DNA of 64,000 nucleotides. Origin: Paragorgia papillata. Lineage: Eukaryota > Cnidaria > Anthozoa > Scleralcyonacea > Coralliidae. Below, one piece after another: positions 22,934 through 35,215 of the stretch. How positions within the stretch are numbered: position 1 is the first letter of the stretch; each line of letters starts with the position of its first letter. The stretch spans positions 1,193,501 to 1,257,500 of the forward strand of contig JAWNZC010000344.1 of NCBI GenBank assembly GCA_035771165.1, in the 5' to 3' direction. The position numbers and the translations under genes were made by a program. The notes under the pieces are model-generated. The model had not been told where the DNA came from, made no database searches, and saw only the letters and a program-made list of their open reading frames with translations.

Positions 22934-25900
22934 TTAAAGATGCACTGGCCACATATTTCTGTTGAAGATTCCCTGGACATTACTTCTCTTTGGTAGACTG
23001 GTGTTAATCGCTTGTTCTCCACTAAGTTCTAGTTCATCATTTTCCAAAATATTTGTTTGTTTTTTAGCTATAAGTTTTGTTGCAGAATACGAAATTGCAC
23101 TGTTCACATTATAACCGTAAGTGTAGGCAGTCATATTGTTTGTACCCCCACATGCCTGCCTTTGCAAAGAAATAAATGACTCAACAACATCCTGACTGAG
23201 CCTCTTTGGAATTAAATAATGACTTCCATGGAGGGATTGAAACTCAGAACTTTCAATAAATTCCACCAGATCCTTAAATCCATTAATTGAAACCTGCAAA
23301 GTAAAAATAATAATGAAAACTTTGCCTACTACTGTAGGTAATCAGTTAAATTATAATGAGCAACTACAAAATGTTATGGCCCACCCTAAAAAGGCAAGCA
23401 CAAAATGTACAAACTTGACATTATATTACAGAAATACTGAAACATGTTACATTATTTACTTAATCTGTTAATTTTGTGTTGGTTCAAGTATGCTGACATT
23501 ATTGGCAACAACCTTTCATTCACTTGAAATTTCATACGAGGAAGGTTGAATAAAGCTGACAGTAATCATAGTATATTACATGTACTATCTGACGTTGTAC
23601 ATTTCATACCAGTCATAGTGCGCAAAACTACTGTAATTGTAATAACTATCAAAAGAGGCAAATATAAGAAAATCTTAAATATTGCATGTGCCGGTTAATA
23701 ATGTCTTAACAATACACCAACTGCAGTATGTAGATTAATTGTACCATAAATATACAAGATTTTTATATATTTTTAACAGCCACAAATTGCTTTGGCCTTA
23801 CTTGAAAATATAAGAATTGTAATGCAAAGTAACATAAATTTTTTTGAGAAGACTGTTCTTGAGAAAACATTACTTAAGTTAGTTGTGTACATGTATGTAG
23901 TTAGTTGTTCATTAATTAGGTAGTATTGTTCGTTGTGATAAAATCAAAAAGTAAATCAAATTTATATGTAAATCATTCATTGATTTACCTGTAAATCAAA
24001 CATTGTTTGCCAAGTGATAAAGTGTGATGATCTCTCAGATTTAGTTGGAAATATGGAAGCAAGTTCATCTCTCCAATTGTTAAAAAATTTAAGAACATTA
24101 TCCAAATCATTAATTCTTGAATCTGTTATTGACGAAAGTGGTTTATGATCATTGAAAACACCCCATAACTTCTCACAGTTGTAAATAAATTTTTGAGTTG
24201 ATCCTGTAACATCTGCATTAAGCTTAACACGCATTTTACTTAAACTGTCTAGGTGAACATGTGAACTTTTAATATCGGTTGAGAAAAGATGTCTCTGTTT
24301 GTCTCTTAAATACACAAAACATTCTTAGAATTCAGTAACAAGCATCATTGGAGACTGTTCTTTGTATCCGCTGTTATAGATGTTGTTACGGAGCTTCTTC
24401 ATTAAATGTGGAGGATCAGACATAAAGAACATAGGTAGATTTGAAAATGGGTTATTTGTCTTGCTTACTGTTTCGCTGCAACCATTCATCACCATGAATG
24501 TCCTATTCTCAGCAGCTCCATCACAACAAGTAAGAAGCACATTAAAATAATAACAGTGAAGCAAACTAACTCCTTGCGAAAATATTCTGTTCAAGTTATA
24601 CGCTGAGATTCCTCTTGTTAAAAAATAAGAACAGGGAAATTGAAAATTGGTGAACATACTTTTAAAGTAGAATTGTAGAACATGTGTTGCAAGATTTTCT
24701 TGGACTGTGGATTTTGTTGCAATACTTTCAGTGCCACTATCACTGTCTACTTGTAAGTCTATGAAACCAACTAACTCCCAGGATGATGGGTCAAAGAGTA
24801 AGTCCTCTTTAATCTTGACTTCATCAAATAACAGACAACCAAATTTTCCTACACCTGAAATTTTCTTTTCAATAAAATTATTTCTCATACCCTCAAGAAC
24901 TGATATTTGCCAACCCGATTTTGATGAACAAAAGTTCTTGTAATCAGAAAGAGTTCTTCCACTGGGAAGTTTTAAAAAACCAGATTCTCGTAACTCAGAA
25001 TATATGCTGTGTGATTTGGAATACATTCGAAGGCACCACTTCAGTATCAAAGGGTGCCACCTCATTTGCCTTGAAGGCATGTTCAAAGCTTTGGCTTGGT
25101 CTTTTAAAAGTGTCAGAAAAAATTCATCAGACTCACTTCCGGTGTGTTCAACTATATGGGTTTTGAGAAGCTTTTTTTTACCAAACTGTTTGTTGCAGCC
25201 CAACCACTCACAAGTATATTGCCTGTTAATTGGTGCTACATCATCAACTGTTTCAATATGATCATGTTTTATATGCCCAAGTAGTAACTCTGGTGATTTA
25301 GACTCATTTTCTACACGACAACCATCCCAATAGCAAGTATTGTTATCATGTTTCTCCATTTTCTTACTTAATCCATCATATAACTGTTGAAATAATTTTC
25401 TAAAATCAGAGTCGGTATTGCTTCCAACTAAACTCATTTCTTTTTTATATTGTTCAAGCCTTTTTAGTTTAACATGCATTGCATGCATTTTTTATGCCAT
25501 TTCTCTGCTATGCTTGAGAAGCTTATCTTTGGTCATATAATCATATCGAGTATGCTTAGAAGTGGTACTCATTTCTTGGCTTCGGGATTTGAGGGTTCTC
25601 ATGTAATGATCTGTCTGCAAACATAGTTTGCAACATACAGCACCTTTAATTAACATGTTACAATTTGTAGATCTAATAATCTTCTGTTGAAAATTGGTTG
25701 CTGTAGATTCAACAAATGCTGCAGGTTCTCCATCAACCGTCTTAAATACTTCCATATCATTGCTTTCAGGTAACAGATCTAAGTAGTCTTCAGCAGAAAC
25801 ACTGGAGCAAAGTTGAAATTTCTCGAGAGATTTCATGAGCAAATATAATTGATTCTTATTATGAATTGCCGGGGGTATAAGATTACAATTTAAATTGAAA

Positions 25901-26709
25901 GTTCTAGGCTTCCCCCTGAAGACAAAGTGATAATTGCCATCTGGTAATACAATTATTTCATATTCTACATTCACTGGACTGTTTCCCATATAGTGTAAGT
26001 TCAGTTTTGATTCTTCAACATTAGGGTTGACTTTCCATTTGGGAAACTTACTTGAAATGTTAGCACTGACCTTACTGATCTTGTATGCAAGACTTTGCGA
26101 CAACTTACTCTCTTCCAAACTGGACAAGCATTCAATCTCTAGATCTTTACGTAACTCATCGTACATGTTGTTATTGTGTGTGCTGCTAAATCCTGAATTA
26201 AGAAGTAGGTTCACGAGAACTGTTTTGTGTGTTGAAATAATTCTCTCAATGTAATTAGAATAAAAGCTCCATCTAAGATACCCATTGTATTTTCCAAGAC
26301 CCTTTGTTAAATTGTGAATTGACCTATAGAAATAGTTTTGAATGTTGACACAATCAAAACGGACACCATAAACGTTGTAAATTGCTTTCGCGACAACCAA
26401 GTATTTTTCTGGAGTGTATCCTTTTAAAGAATTAATCCTGCTAGATGGTGACGAAATTTTCACTAAGGAATAGAGAAGAAGTTCTTCAGGTTGTAAAGTA
26501 ATTTTCCCACAGTACTGTAGTAGCGTTGGTACTGATTTTACAAAACCATCTTCAAAATCAGCAACGGGTTGCTCTCTATCGTTTCCTTTTTGCCCTACTT
26601 CGGATGTATTTATAGTCGAAGAGTTTTGACCAGCTGAAGAAGTGGGTTGATAGCTTAACACTTTAATACGCTTACAAGGAGAATCAAGTGCGTCAGCCAC
26701 TCTTACCAA
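22934..26709 (-). pseudogene. P-element-like transposase gene with two in-frame TAA codons
   Basis: A single minus-strand frame runs from ATG at 26709 to a donor at 23988, then an exon from 23293 to the stop at 22934. It is interrupted only by TAA at 25492-25494 and 24325-24327. In order it encodes a Ser-rich N-terminus, a long helical region, two C2H2-type zinc-finger-like motifs (CYWDGCRVE and CEWLGCNKQFGKKKLLKTHI), and an RNase-H-like core with GKFGCLLFDEVKIKEDLLFD (Asp), CCDGAAENRTFM (Asp), FMSDPPHLMKKLRNNIYN and CGGTNNMTAY. This arrangement matches THAP9/P-type transposases (family knowledge). The N-terminal THAP zinc finger was not found. P-type enzymes cut and paste DNA in the nucleus. 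Both stops lie in the middle of otherwise continuous sequence, so this copy is likely dead. Confidence 0.7.
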
Positions 26710-27679
26710 ACGTATCGCACATTTTTCTTTTAAAAAAGTATTGTTTACTCACTCTCAAATAAAGTGAAAAAAATATGAACTTGCTTACGCCATATAAATG
26801 ACGTGTAAAATCTGAGAGATCTTTGTATGTTCACGTTATTGTATGCTCACGTTTATATCAGTCTTCCGGCAATGTTCGATAGAACACAAACCTATCGAAT
26901 TTTAGGTAGGGTATCTTGTCAAAGGAATATAATGAAACCATCAACTCAAATTTGAAGTTTTTGAGTGAAAGCTTACATGGAATCATCCCAGCTATCTGAT
27001 AACAAATTCACAACGTGCGGACAGCTTTTTAACACAGGAAGCGCCGCCTATACCCTTCATGAAGTCGTATTTTCATAAATCGCTCTGAGAGTAAAAATAG
27101 TTTGCAGTTTGCAGTTATTCCTATCTAGTGCTTAGGAAACGCATAAAGTCATTCATATACCTGTCAAGAATCGAAACAGACTGAAATCATAAGTTGTATT
27201 TGCTTTTCTTCCTACTACTTAGCGATTAAATAGGCAAGAGTTAAGCTAAATATATGCATACATTTTTATCACTCCATCTAAAATCCATCAACTCCGATTC
27301 TTATGTAAATATTAAGAATTAATCATACTATTATTCTCTTTAACATACCTGAAAATCTTACCGCGGACAAGCAGTTAACATGCTATGATCTGGTGGTGAA
27401 ATTGTCCCTCCATGGAAGTCATCAAATGATCTAGTCGTTATCCATAATCACATGTTTATAGAGGAACTTTTTAAGCAAAAAAAGCCTTCATATGTTAAAC
27501 GAAATAGTACTTCATATGTACCTGTTAAAAAGTTCTTCTAAAATTACATAGTTTAAAGATTAAACAGCAATAACAAACGGTACACAAAACCACGCTTCGA
27601 CTCAAATTTTCATCGAAAGTACGCTCGTGCCAGTCTTCTTACGCATCACACATCGATCAGCGCGCGCGCTCGCGTTTCA
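26710..27679. other. Gene-less stretch upstream of the P-like gene
   Basis: No gene or clear repeat is seen. It could contain the promoter or a THAP-coding exon of the P-like gene, but neither was identified. Confidence 0.35.
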
Positions 27680-27980
27680 CCGCCCTATAGCGCCCTGGTT
27701 AGCACACTGCCTCTCACCAAAAGTTGAGCCCGGTTAGACGGGGTTAGTACTTGGATGGGTGACCACTTGGGAATGACCCCGTTGTTGAGCTGGAAACTAA
27801 TGTGAGTAGAGTTGTAGTTGATCTCTCCTGTGCTTCGAGGGTTTTTCGCCGGGTTCTCCGGTTTTCCTCCCTCCGCAAAACCAACACTTACATCGTGATA
27901 GTCATCTTCAATTGGGGCATTTCGCTCTGTTTGACCACCAGTTGCTATAGGCAATAAAGTCATTAAATCTAAATCTAAAA
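27680..27980 (+). mobile_element. 5S-rRNA-derived SINE (SINE3-type)
   Basis: GGTTAGTACTTGGATGGGTG at 27741 followed by ACCACTTGGGAATGACC matches the conserved 3' half of 5S rRNA, including the internal promoter's box C. The 5' part (GCCCTGGTTAGCACACTGCC) is diverged. Downstream is a body with GGGTTTTTCGCCGGGTTCTC and a tail of AAATCTAAATCTAAAAAT. A 5S head, unrelated body and short repeated tail define SINE3 elements transcribed by RNA polymerase III. It is not a functional 5S gene. Confidence 0.75.
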
Positions 27981-28224
27981 ATAAGTGCAGAGTACGTCAT
28001 TTTCCTCGGCTAGTGACGTCATTTTCAGCCTTTTGAATTCTATACAAAACTGAAAAGCTAAGAAAATAAACGTAATTGAAAAGAATTCAAAAGAAAAATT
28101 TAAAAGAATTTGATGTCCTAGGGTGAAAATTACGTATTCTATACTTATTAAAAGGGTCTATAGTAATCAGAAACATATCTAATAAACCTTAAATCTCAGC
28201 AATCCGTCCCTAGTAATTGGTTTG

Positions 28225-29464
28225 TTATCTTTTCGTTTCTTGACCAAATTCTTTTTTTTGGCGTTTCACCATTTCTTCGTTTTGGTAAAAATCCATCAAG
28301 TAATTGAAGAAGATGTGTGTCTCAAAGGTTTGACGACAACTACTTCTCAATTGCCTAACGTTTTTCCGGTTGTTTTGTGATTCTTGTATGCTGGTGGATA
28401 TTGTGTTTGATTGATTGCATAAATTGATATCATGAAATCGGCACAATGTAGCCTAGTTTCTAAGCCTTTCGTTTCCGCCATGAGCTTGGCCGCGTAGTCG
28501 GTTTGGGTTCTTGGGAAGACTGGGGAGAGGCTGGAAACGAGAAGGCCTAGCAACATTCGTAATCGTTCTGGCCCTTCGAGTGTTCCTGGGATCTAGCGTA
28601 GCGACAGTATATTATATAAAAAGCACAAGGCTGTCTGTCCAATTTGGCAATTGGAGCTCGAAATTAAAATTGAACTGTTTAACTTTCAACTTTTGGCGGT
28701 TGCAGAAGGAAAGCTAGTGATAAGAAAGCTAGGCCAGTGAACCTTCGTCGATCCGAGGTGAGAGTAGACTTGTATTATTTGATGCAGATGGAATAGTAAG
28801 TGTCACACTTAGGACGTCATAACATCACAATTCTTCCTCAATAAACAACTGAGCTGTAAAGTGAAAGTGTTCACGAATTTTGAAACAAGGACTAGGACTA
28901 GGATGGTGACTTGTGGGGGGTTGTGCTGGCGTGGAATCTATCACCAACAACATATCTTTGAGTTGTGCCAGTTGTTGGATGTTTATTTGCAGCAGCTTGA
29001 TCAGGGCATATGGAGCAATCCTTATATTCTGGTGGCACAATAGTTGGCACATTGTGGTTCTTGAAAGAAGAAAATATTATTAGTCTCAGCTATAATATTT
29101 TGTAAATACGTGTATAAGAACCTAGAGAATGAGAAACTGTATGCTAAAATATTAGCATTTAAATTTCCATTACATAAGAACCTGTTGAGGGTTGAGCGTA
29201 AATAAATGGGACAATCACGGAATTTTACTTTTTACCCATACACACGTTATCTGGTACCTTGTCACAAATGGGTTTCTCGAAACAACAACTTCTATCGCCC
29301 CATAGTGTCTTTGCGGTGTCTGGAGACCTGCACTCCATATGCCTTACAAAGCCACAGGGGGTGTCATAAACGAAGACAATTGGCGGGTACTTCAGAGATA
29401 GATACAAATCAGCAGCATCTTCACTGATTCTTTCAGTCCAAGGAACTTTGAAGCGTACGTGTAC
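28225..29464 (-). pseudogene. KDZ/Zisupton-like transposase remnant
   Basis: Minus-strand exons read in order: 29464-29210 (IVFVYDTPCGFVRHMECRSP), then about 29062-28870 after TTTCAAG (CSICPDQAAANKH, then RYVVGDRFHASTTPHKSPS and a stop), and about 28530-28225 (NQSNTISTSIQESQNNRKN with a following aromatic-rich helix). The VYDTPCGFVRH, GDRFH...H and QSN blocks in this order resemble the catalytic core of the Kyakuja-Dileera-Zisupton group. A TAG follows KSPS, and the last part changes frame, so it is decayed. The assignment rests on short motifs only. Confidence 0.4.
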
Positions 29465-30166
29465 TGTAAAACAGTTGCAATAATTACTATAATTTTATGT
29501 AATGTTGTTAATAAAAGTTACTAACATTATTTCATATATATTTATACGCTAATAATATAGATGAAAAAAAATTCAACTCGATTAGCTAAGAAGAGTGCAA
29601 TTTGAACTAAATACAGTGCAGAAAAATGAAATTCAGTGCAAATTTTTCATTTTTATTTAAATTTATGCAAAAATAATTTCTGACTGGAAGAAAACCTTTT
29701 CCTGTTAAAATTTGTTTTCATGCATGTTATTTACACAAAGCATTCTGATTGGAAATTTAGATTCTCTCCAATTTTTTGGAAATTTTTTCCTGTATATTAT
29801 CAATAAGTTATAGCATGATTTATCGTGCAATTTGAAAAAAACACGCACACGTTATACAGTTCTTGGACAAAGATCTTGAACAGCACGGGTCCGAAGTCTT
29901 TGAAAAACTCACTCGTGCTTTTTTTTCAAATTGCCCTCGAAACCATGCTATTACCTATGCAAATAATCTGACTATTTTTAATATAGTTACATTATATTCG
30001 TATAATGGGGTTATTTATAACCGAGATTAAATCACGCAGCGAGATCGAAATCGGAAAAGGCCTAGGATGTCATTGACACGCAATCGTGTTGCGAGAAGAC
30101 GTTTATACGAGTGTACGCTTATTCAAGTGAATTTGCAGTCGAAAGAAAGAGAGAAATTCGTCGAAA
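29465..30166. other. AT-rich gene-less stretch
   Basis: No gene, RNA or clear repeat is recognised here. Confidence 0.4.
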
Positions 30167-30736
30167 ATGACAGAACGAGACGTGACTATAGAAGAGTCCA
30201 CCCGTACCATAGTCTCAAAACCCAGAGCAACCCTCAGTGAGGAGTTCTACCGAACAGATGTCTGTAAACCAACCCGCCTTCTTCGCCGCAGTACAAGAAG
30301 CAGTAGCGAAACCCTTGCACAACAAAACACGAGTAGTTTTCCAAACCCACTACCACCTCCGGCTCGACTACCAAAAACCAGCATTGGCAATTCGTTTGAA
30401 CGAATTCAGACTTTTGAGCTCGCTGGCAACCCTCCACTAAAGAGGAGAAGCTTCCTACAAAGGCGTCATTTTTGCGCGGCGAGTTTAAAATTTCGGGACA
30501 GATTACCGATTGGCGAGCCAGGTCAAACCGACAAACCCACTTTTGTGTTGTTTACTCACCATATCGATTCCGGTTTAAAGCGTCAATACAAGGGCAGCGA
30601 AATCGCCGCTCAGAATTATATCAACAGCTGTCTACGATCTTTCAACACCCGTAAGAAACCACACAGCAGTTCCAAGGGCGGATTTAGCGTTAGTCAAATA
30701 AGTCAGATGACTAAGGTGAAAATTGTTAAGAAGTAA
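30167..30736 (+). CDS. Hypothetical basic protein, 189 residues
   Basis: ATG at 30167 opens a frame rich in Arg, Ser, Thr and Pro, ending at TAA (30734). Pieces include LPPPARLPKTSIGNSFERIQ and a Lys-rich C-terminus. No signal peptide, membrane segment or known motif is visible. The +1 frame over 30237-30440 is also open. It may be the gag-like start of a decayed element, since retroelement remnants lie downstream, but nothing shows this directly. Confidence 0.3.
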   Translation: MTERDVTIEESTRTIVSKPRATLSEEFYRTDVCKPTRLLRRSTRSSSETLAQQNTSSFPNPLPPPARLPKTSIGNSFERIQTFELAGNPPLKRRSFLQRRHFCAASLKFRDRLPIGEPGQTDKPTFVLFTHHIDSGLKRQYKGSEIAAQNYINSCLRSFNTRKKPHSSSKGGFSVSQISQMTKVKIVKK

Positions 30737-30766
30737 TTATAAATATCATCATATATTAACTTACTA

Positions 30767-30960
30767 ATTGGTCTAAACAAGAAAAATTGCGAGGGCTGAC
30801 TGGCTTAGACTTTTGCAGGATTTGGGCCGATTAGATATTTTGATTGGTCCAAACCAGATAAATTGCGAACGCTGACCGGTTTAGGTGTTTTGCAGGATTT
30901 AGGCCGATTTAGCCATTCTCATTGGTCCAAAACGAGGCAAATCGTTGAATCTGATTGGTT
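30767..30960. repeat. ~77-bp tandem repeat, about 2.5 copies
   Basis: Units start ATTGGTC(T/C)AAAC at 30767, 30843 and 30921 and share TTTTGCAGGATTT(G/A)GGCCGATT. The third copy is partial. Confidence 0.8.
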
Positions 30961-31049
30961 GATTGCTTTGCTGAAAGTATGCCTTACCGAAAGTATGCCT
31001 TACCGGAAGCCTGCAAAATGCGGTCTGCAAGGTCTTCGTTCAGTCTAAT

Positions 31050-31588
31050 TCTGTTCGATCGATTCATGGCTTCTACAAACTTGTTAGCTCATGCATTGTG
31101 TGCTTTAAAAAGCAGCGATGAAGTTCTTTTGCGGCAAATGTATGTTGATTTGTCTGCGAGAATCTGTGCTTGTCGAGTACTGGTGGCCGGAGAGAATTTC
31201 CCCAAGATTGGGAAGACATCGGTGCTGAGACGGTCTATTTGCCACAACACATGAAGGCGGACAGCTAGAGAAAGCCTATGTCGTTCTAAGGTAAGCTTAT
31301 AGGTACAGTAGTTCATCAATATGGATTCAATATCGATGTTAGTTTGTTGTCATGTTAGTTCCCTAACCTTTGTTGATATCCGTTCCATATTAGCATAATC
31401 TGCGTTGAGCACACTTATATAAACCAGTGCTATTAAATGCTTCATGTTGTACTATAAACACTACTTAGGTAGTGTTTCAATTCTAGATACTCACTAGTAT
31501 GTCATAATCATGATGCAGAGTTAGATTGCCTTTCCACAGTAGTTTACATAATACATTCGTCCTCAGTTCATATTACAAGTCAGTCAAT

Positions 31589-31623
<35 letters not shown>

Positions 31624-32500
31624 CATACAGTAATAACAAGTAATAACATAACTTTTAAACATATAAGTAATAAGGTCTGGGCCTTGGGAAACAGCTAGAT
31701 CAAAAGCTAAGCAATAAATATCTACACGACATTTCTACAAATTTCCATGTATTATCGTTATACATCAAGTAAGCATTCATCTCACATGTGGCTATTATGA
31801 ACTTTTAATCTGATAATTGCACTGGACAGGAATTGAACTTGGGTTGCTGGTGCCTGAAAACCAGACAGCTCATTGTAACATGGGTTAGTAGGAGGATGGG
31901 TAGTGGCATATTAGATGGGGGTTAGAATGATCGGGATGATGTAGAGAGTTGAGCTCCTCTATGTCTATGTCCATGTAATGTCCATTATGGTCATTAACAA
32001 AAGCTTCTCCCGACTCCTAACCAGACATTGTCTGCTTCGGTTGAGGTTTAAAAGGCAAGTATCAGGCATTTGAAAGCCAGCCAGCTCTGGGTTGGTGGGG
32101 CCCAACAGCCATGGAAGGTAGCCCCCCTTGCTCTGGGTTATGCAAAATGTTAAATTCAGCTAGACCTTCACTTGTGTGTTGGTCAGGCTGTCCATGTTGG
32201 ATTCCCTGACTGAAACAATGTAACTGGTGTTTCCTAGGCATGCTGACGAACTTTCACATAAAGCGAAACAGCCAACTTTTTTATATTAGAATGTGACCAC
32301 ATATCTCTCTACTGTTTATTGGATTTCCCCACCCTCATTCCTGGAAAACCTTAGCCTTACAGACTTGCAAACTATCACAAGGTTTCTAAGACAACAAGAA
32401 AATATCAAAGTCCAATTTAGATAAAATGTTTCTTGAAAATGATAAAAGGAAATATTGGCATAGCAATAAATGTTTTATTGCTTCCCGCCTTTAAAATAAT
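31050..32500. other. Gene-less stretch with a TA microsatellite
   Basis: An (AT)n run occupies 31592-31622. Near 31830-31875 a segment (GAATTGAACTTGGGTTGCTG) looks like the reverse complement of a tRNA-type T-arm and may be a tRNA-derived repeat. Nothing else is recognised. Confidence 0.4.
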
Positions 32501-32699
32501 TATTTAGATTATATGCATATAATATTTGCGCGGGAGAATTTAATTTATACGCTTAGTCACACGAGCACAAGGCGTGGGAAAACGGGAAGGCAGGTGCTAT
32601 ATAATAGCTGTGATATGCATTATCTTCTCATTCCTTACTACACGAGGACTGCTGCAACATGTCAAGTTGGTACTCAAGTTGGTTTTCATTCATCAAGTT

Positions 32700-33104
32700 A
32701 CTTTGTTTTATTCTAATGGTCATTCTTTTGTGCGTCGTTTAAGGCAAGACCTTATTAATGGTTTTGACGATAGAGCGAGACAGAATTTTGGCCTAGGTAC
32801 CTCAATTTCGGTCTCTCTCTACGATGTAGGGGGACGTACGGTCCACAAATTAATAAAATTTGACCTCCCTGAGATCACGAAACTTGCTCCCGATATTGTA
32901 GTTTTAGAAATAGGTACAAATGACCTAGCTACATTAAAACCAGAGGTGGTCGGTTCCCAAATTCATGACTTGGTAGGTTTGCTTCGCCACAAATATGGCG
33001 TTCGCGCAGTCGTTGTTTGTCAGGTCATTGATCGAAATAATCCAAAATCACGAAAGCCTGACGAGGAATTTAATTCGAAGGCTGCAGTTTTGCGACAAGG
33101 CTAA
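32700..33104 (+). pseudogene. SGNH-hydrolase-like domain of a tyrosine-recombinase retroelement (fragment)
   Basis: The frame reads SNGHSFVRRLRQDL, then SVSLYDVGGRTVHKLI, then PDIVVLEIGTNDLATLKPEV and RAVVVCQVIDRN. The GHS, GG and GTNDL blocks match SGNH/GDS-type esterase folds (Ser, Gly and Asn positions), which some DIRS-like and LINE elements carry at their C-terminus. The frame stops at 33102, but similar sequence (NGFNQFLTFLLTGHGQ) continues after the TAA, so the copy is decayed. The rest of the element to the left was not recognised. Confidence 0.55.
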
Positions 33105-33889
33105 AACGGTTTTAATCAGTTTTTGACATTCTTATTGACCGGGCATGGGCAGTCTTACAAGTAACTGCAGTCTACCTTTATCAAAGAATTAAAATACTCA
33201 TTAATAATTCATGACGAAAATTCAAAAGAAATCAATACCGTAGCAGTGGTTGTAAATCGGATACAGCATCGTCCTGATTTAAATGAACTTTAGCTTCGAT
33301 TTTCTCGGCTAAAACAGACCGTATCCCCAAAATAGTTGGTGAACTTGATTACTTAGATGCATTTGTATTTTAAGAAAGATTGCAGCTCGCCTTGTAAATC
33401 AGATACAGCTCGGCTGCTCATGCTGTATCTATTACTTGTAAGAGCTGTATCTTTAATTAAAGAGTAATTTTTCTCTATATTTACAAATATACGTGATCTA
33501 CATTTTCCCGCCATCCTATATGATGGTGTGCGGACTTTGACTTATTATATCTCGTGTGACTGTAATTTCCTGCATTTTCGTCAGCCGCGCTAATACTCAC
33601 TTTTGTGCTGACGTGCACATGGCAGATTAAATTCGTATGTTGCCAATTTAATTTGATATACATTCTTTAATAATGATACTATGTGTCAGTCCATGCTTAA
33701 TTGTTATTTAATACGGCTACCACTTATATTATATGGGCTAGAGCAACTTGGCTGTTCGCCCATGTTGAGATTTCAATGTTTATGCACAGGTTTTATATAA
33801 AGTCAGTGCCACGGGTCTGTCCTTGTGTTCTATCGTATGGCTTATTTCGTTATTTGTACTGTCCTGTACGTTTTTAATATATTGATAAT

Positions 33890-34215
33890 TGTTGGGTTGG
33901 AGCGGTTCACCCGTTTTCCGATGGCCCACAATTATTTATTGAACATGAAGGCTTAATTCATTGTATTTTGGGTTAGAGCAGTTTACTGTTTTCAGATGGC
34001 CCACGAATTTTACTTTAACATGAATATTTTCGTTCTTTTTGGGGTTGGAGCAGTTTCACTGTTTTCAGATGGCCCACAAATTTTACTTGAACATGATATT
34101 TTATCGCATTGTTGGGTTGGAGCAGTTTCACTGTTTTCAGATGGCTCACAATTTGTTCATTGAAATCAATATACGTTGGGATGGAGCAGTATCCAGTTGT
34201 TTTCAGATTGCCCGA
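33890..34215. repeat. ~85-bp tandem repeats in a retroelement leader
   Basis: Four to five units contain GGTTGGAGCAGTTTCACTGT followed by TTTCAGATGGCCCACAA. A weaker copy begins near 33730. The array stops about 200 bp before the gag-like ATG at 34411. Confidence 0.8.
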
Positions 34216-34410
34216 TGTGCCGTCGCAGCATTATGGGCTTTTCAATTTGCAGCGACCATGTTGTATGCCATGATTACCCTGCTGCATTTAATTTGTGTTA
34301 CATGTCACAACGTCTATGTAATTTATGGTGCATATTGGCTTCTATAAAGCTTTGCTCTGTACGTCTGCGCTCTGGTTTAGTTTTTTTAGTTTTTAGGTTC
34401 TTTCAGAACC

Positions 34411-35015
34411 ATGCCTGCCACGCGTCTTAATAACCGTTCTCAACGTAGTGTATCTCGAAGTAGTGCACGACCAACATCTCGCCGCCGAGAAGCTGTAACA
34501 GCAACGCCAGATGAAACTCCAGCAATTTCCCTGCTACGCGGATGACCGTACAGTTTCGACCGTCGACAGAGTGGTGGCCTGCTCCAACGTCTTACCTGAT
34601 GCCAATATCCAGCGTATTGTATCGGCCGTCTCGCAAGCAGTCCTTGCCACGTTACAGTTACCTACTCCCATGATACCCGTTTCGTCTTCGTCCACCTCGA
34701 CCACGGACGCTCAGCAAATTCCTTTGGTTTCCTCGGGTATGACTGCAAGAGCAGATGCCACTGTGCAAGGGCCTGTGGCAACTGCTCTGCAACATATCTC
34801 AGGTGAGAATTTCGTCCAGGTTGCATCAACATCTGTATCCGGTATGAAAAAATTTAATTCAGTCAGCATTCTGATAGAAGGCCAAGTGAGCGCAAAATTG
34901 AAGGCCAAAATTTGGGCCAATTAATTTTTTGATTTTGGTTTGTTACTCAGCTCCGGGACAGCGGATACCAAGTATCACCTGTCTCTTAGTGCTCAACAAG
35001 GCTCTACCGTGCCCA
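34411..35015 (+). pseudogene. Gag-like region of a DIRS/Ngaro-type element, decayed
   Basis: ATG at 34411 opens an Arg/Ser-rich N-terminus (MPATRLNNRSQRSVSRSSAR). The frame then shifts near 34510-34540 to one encoding NIQRIVSAVSQAVLATLQLP and VSAKLKAKIWAN. A TAA follows at 34922, after which the same frame continues through FDFGLLLSSG and YHLSLSAQQGSTVP. This order resembles gag-like proteins of cnidarian YR retroelements (from memory). It is cut off near 35016 by a sequence starting GGGCGGATCCAGGATTTTT, which looks like a hAT end. Confidence 0.5.
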
Positions 35016-35215
35016 TGGGCGGATCCAGGATTTTTCGTACGTTTATATTCAAAATTTTCGTTTGTGAACATTCGGGGGGGGGGTACGGAAATGTCCCCGG
35101 GGGTATGATTAGTTATTAATACCCACACTAGATCTTTTTCGGGATTTTCGGTAAATAAAACGTGAGGTGCAAACTGAATTACTGTTTCGCCCAATATCAG
35201 GGCTCATCAGCATGC
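35016..35215. mobile_element. hAT end fragment or MITE
   Basis: ATGGGCGGATCCAGGATTTT resembles the CAGGGGCGGATC terminus of the OTU-hAT element. It is followed by a poly-G run and GTCCCCGGGGGTATG. The right end was not located. Confidence 0.4.

Noticed and set aside
27720..27790. A functional 5S rRNA gene
   Set aside because: Only the 3' internal-promoter part matches; the 5' portion and terminator do not, and a SINE-like body follows.
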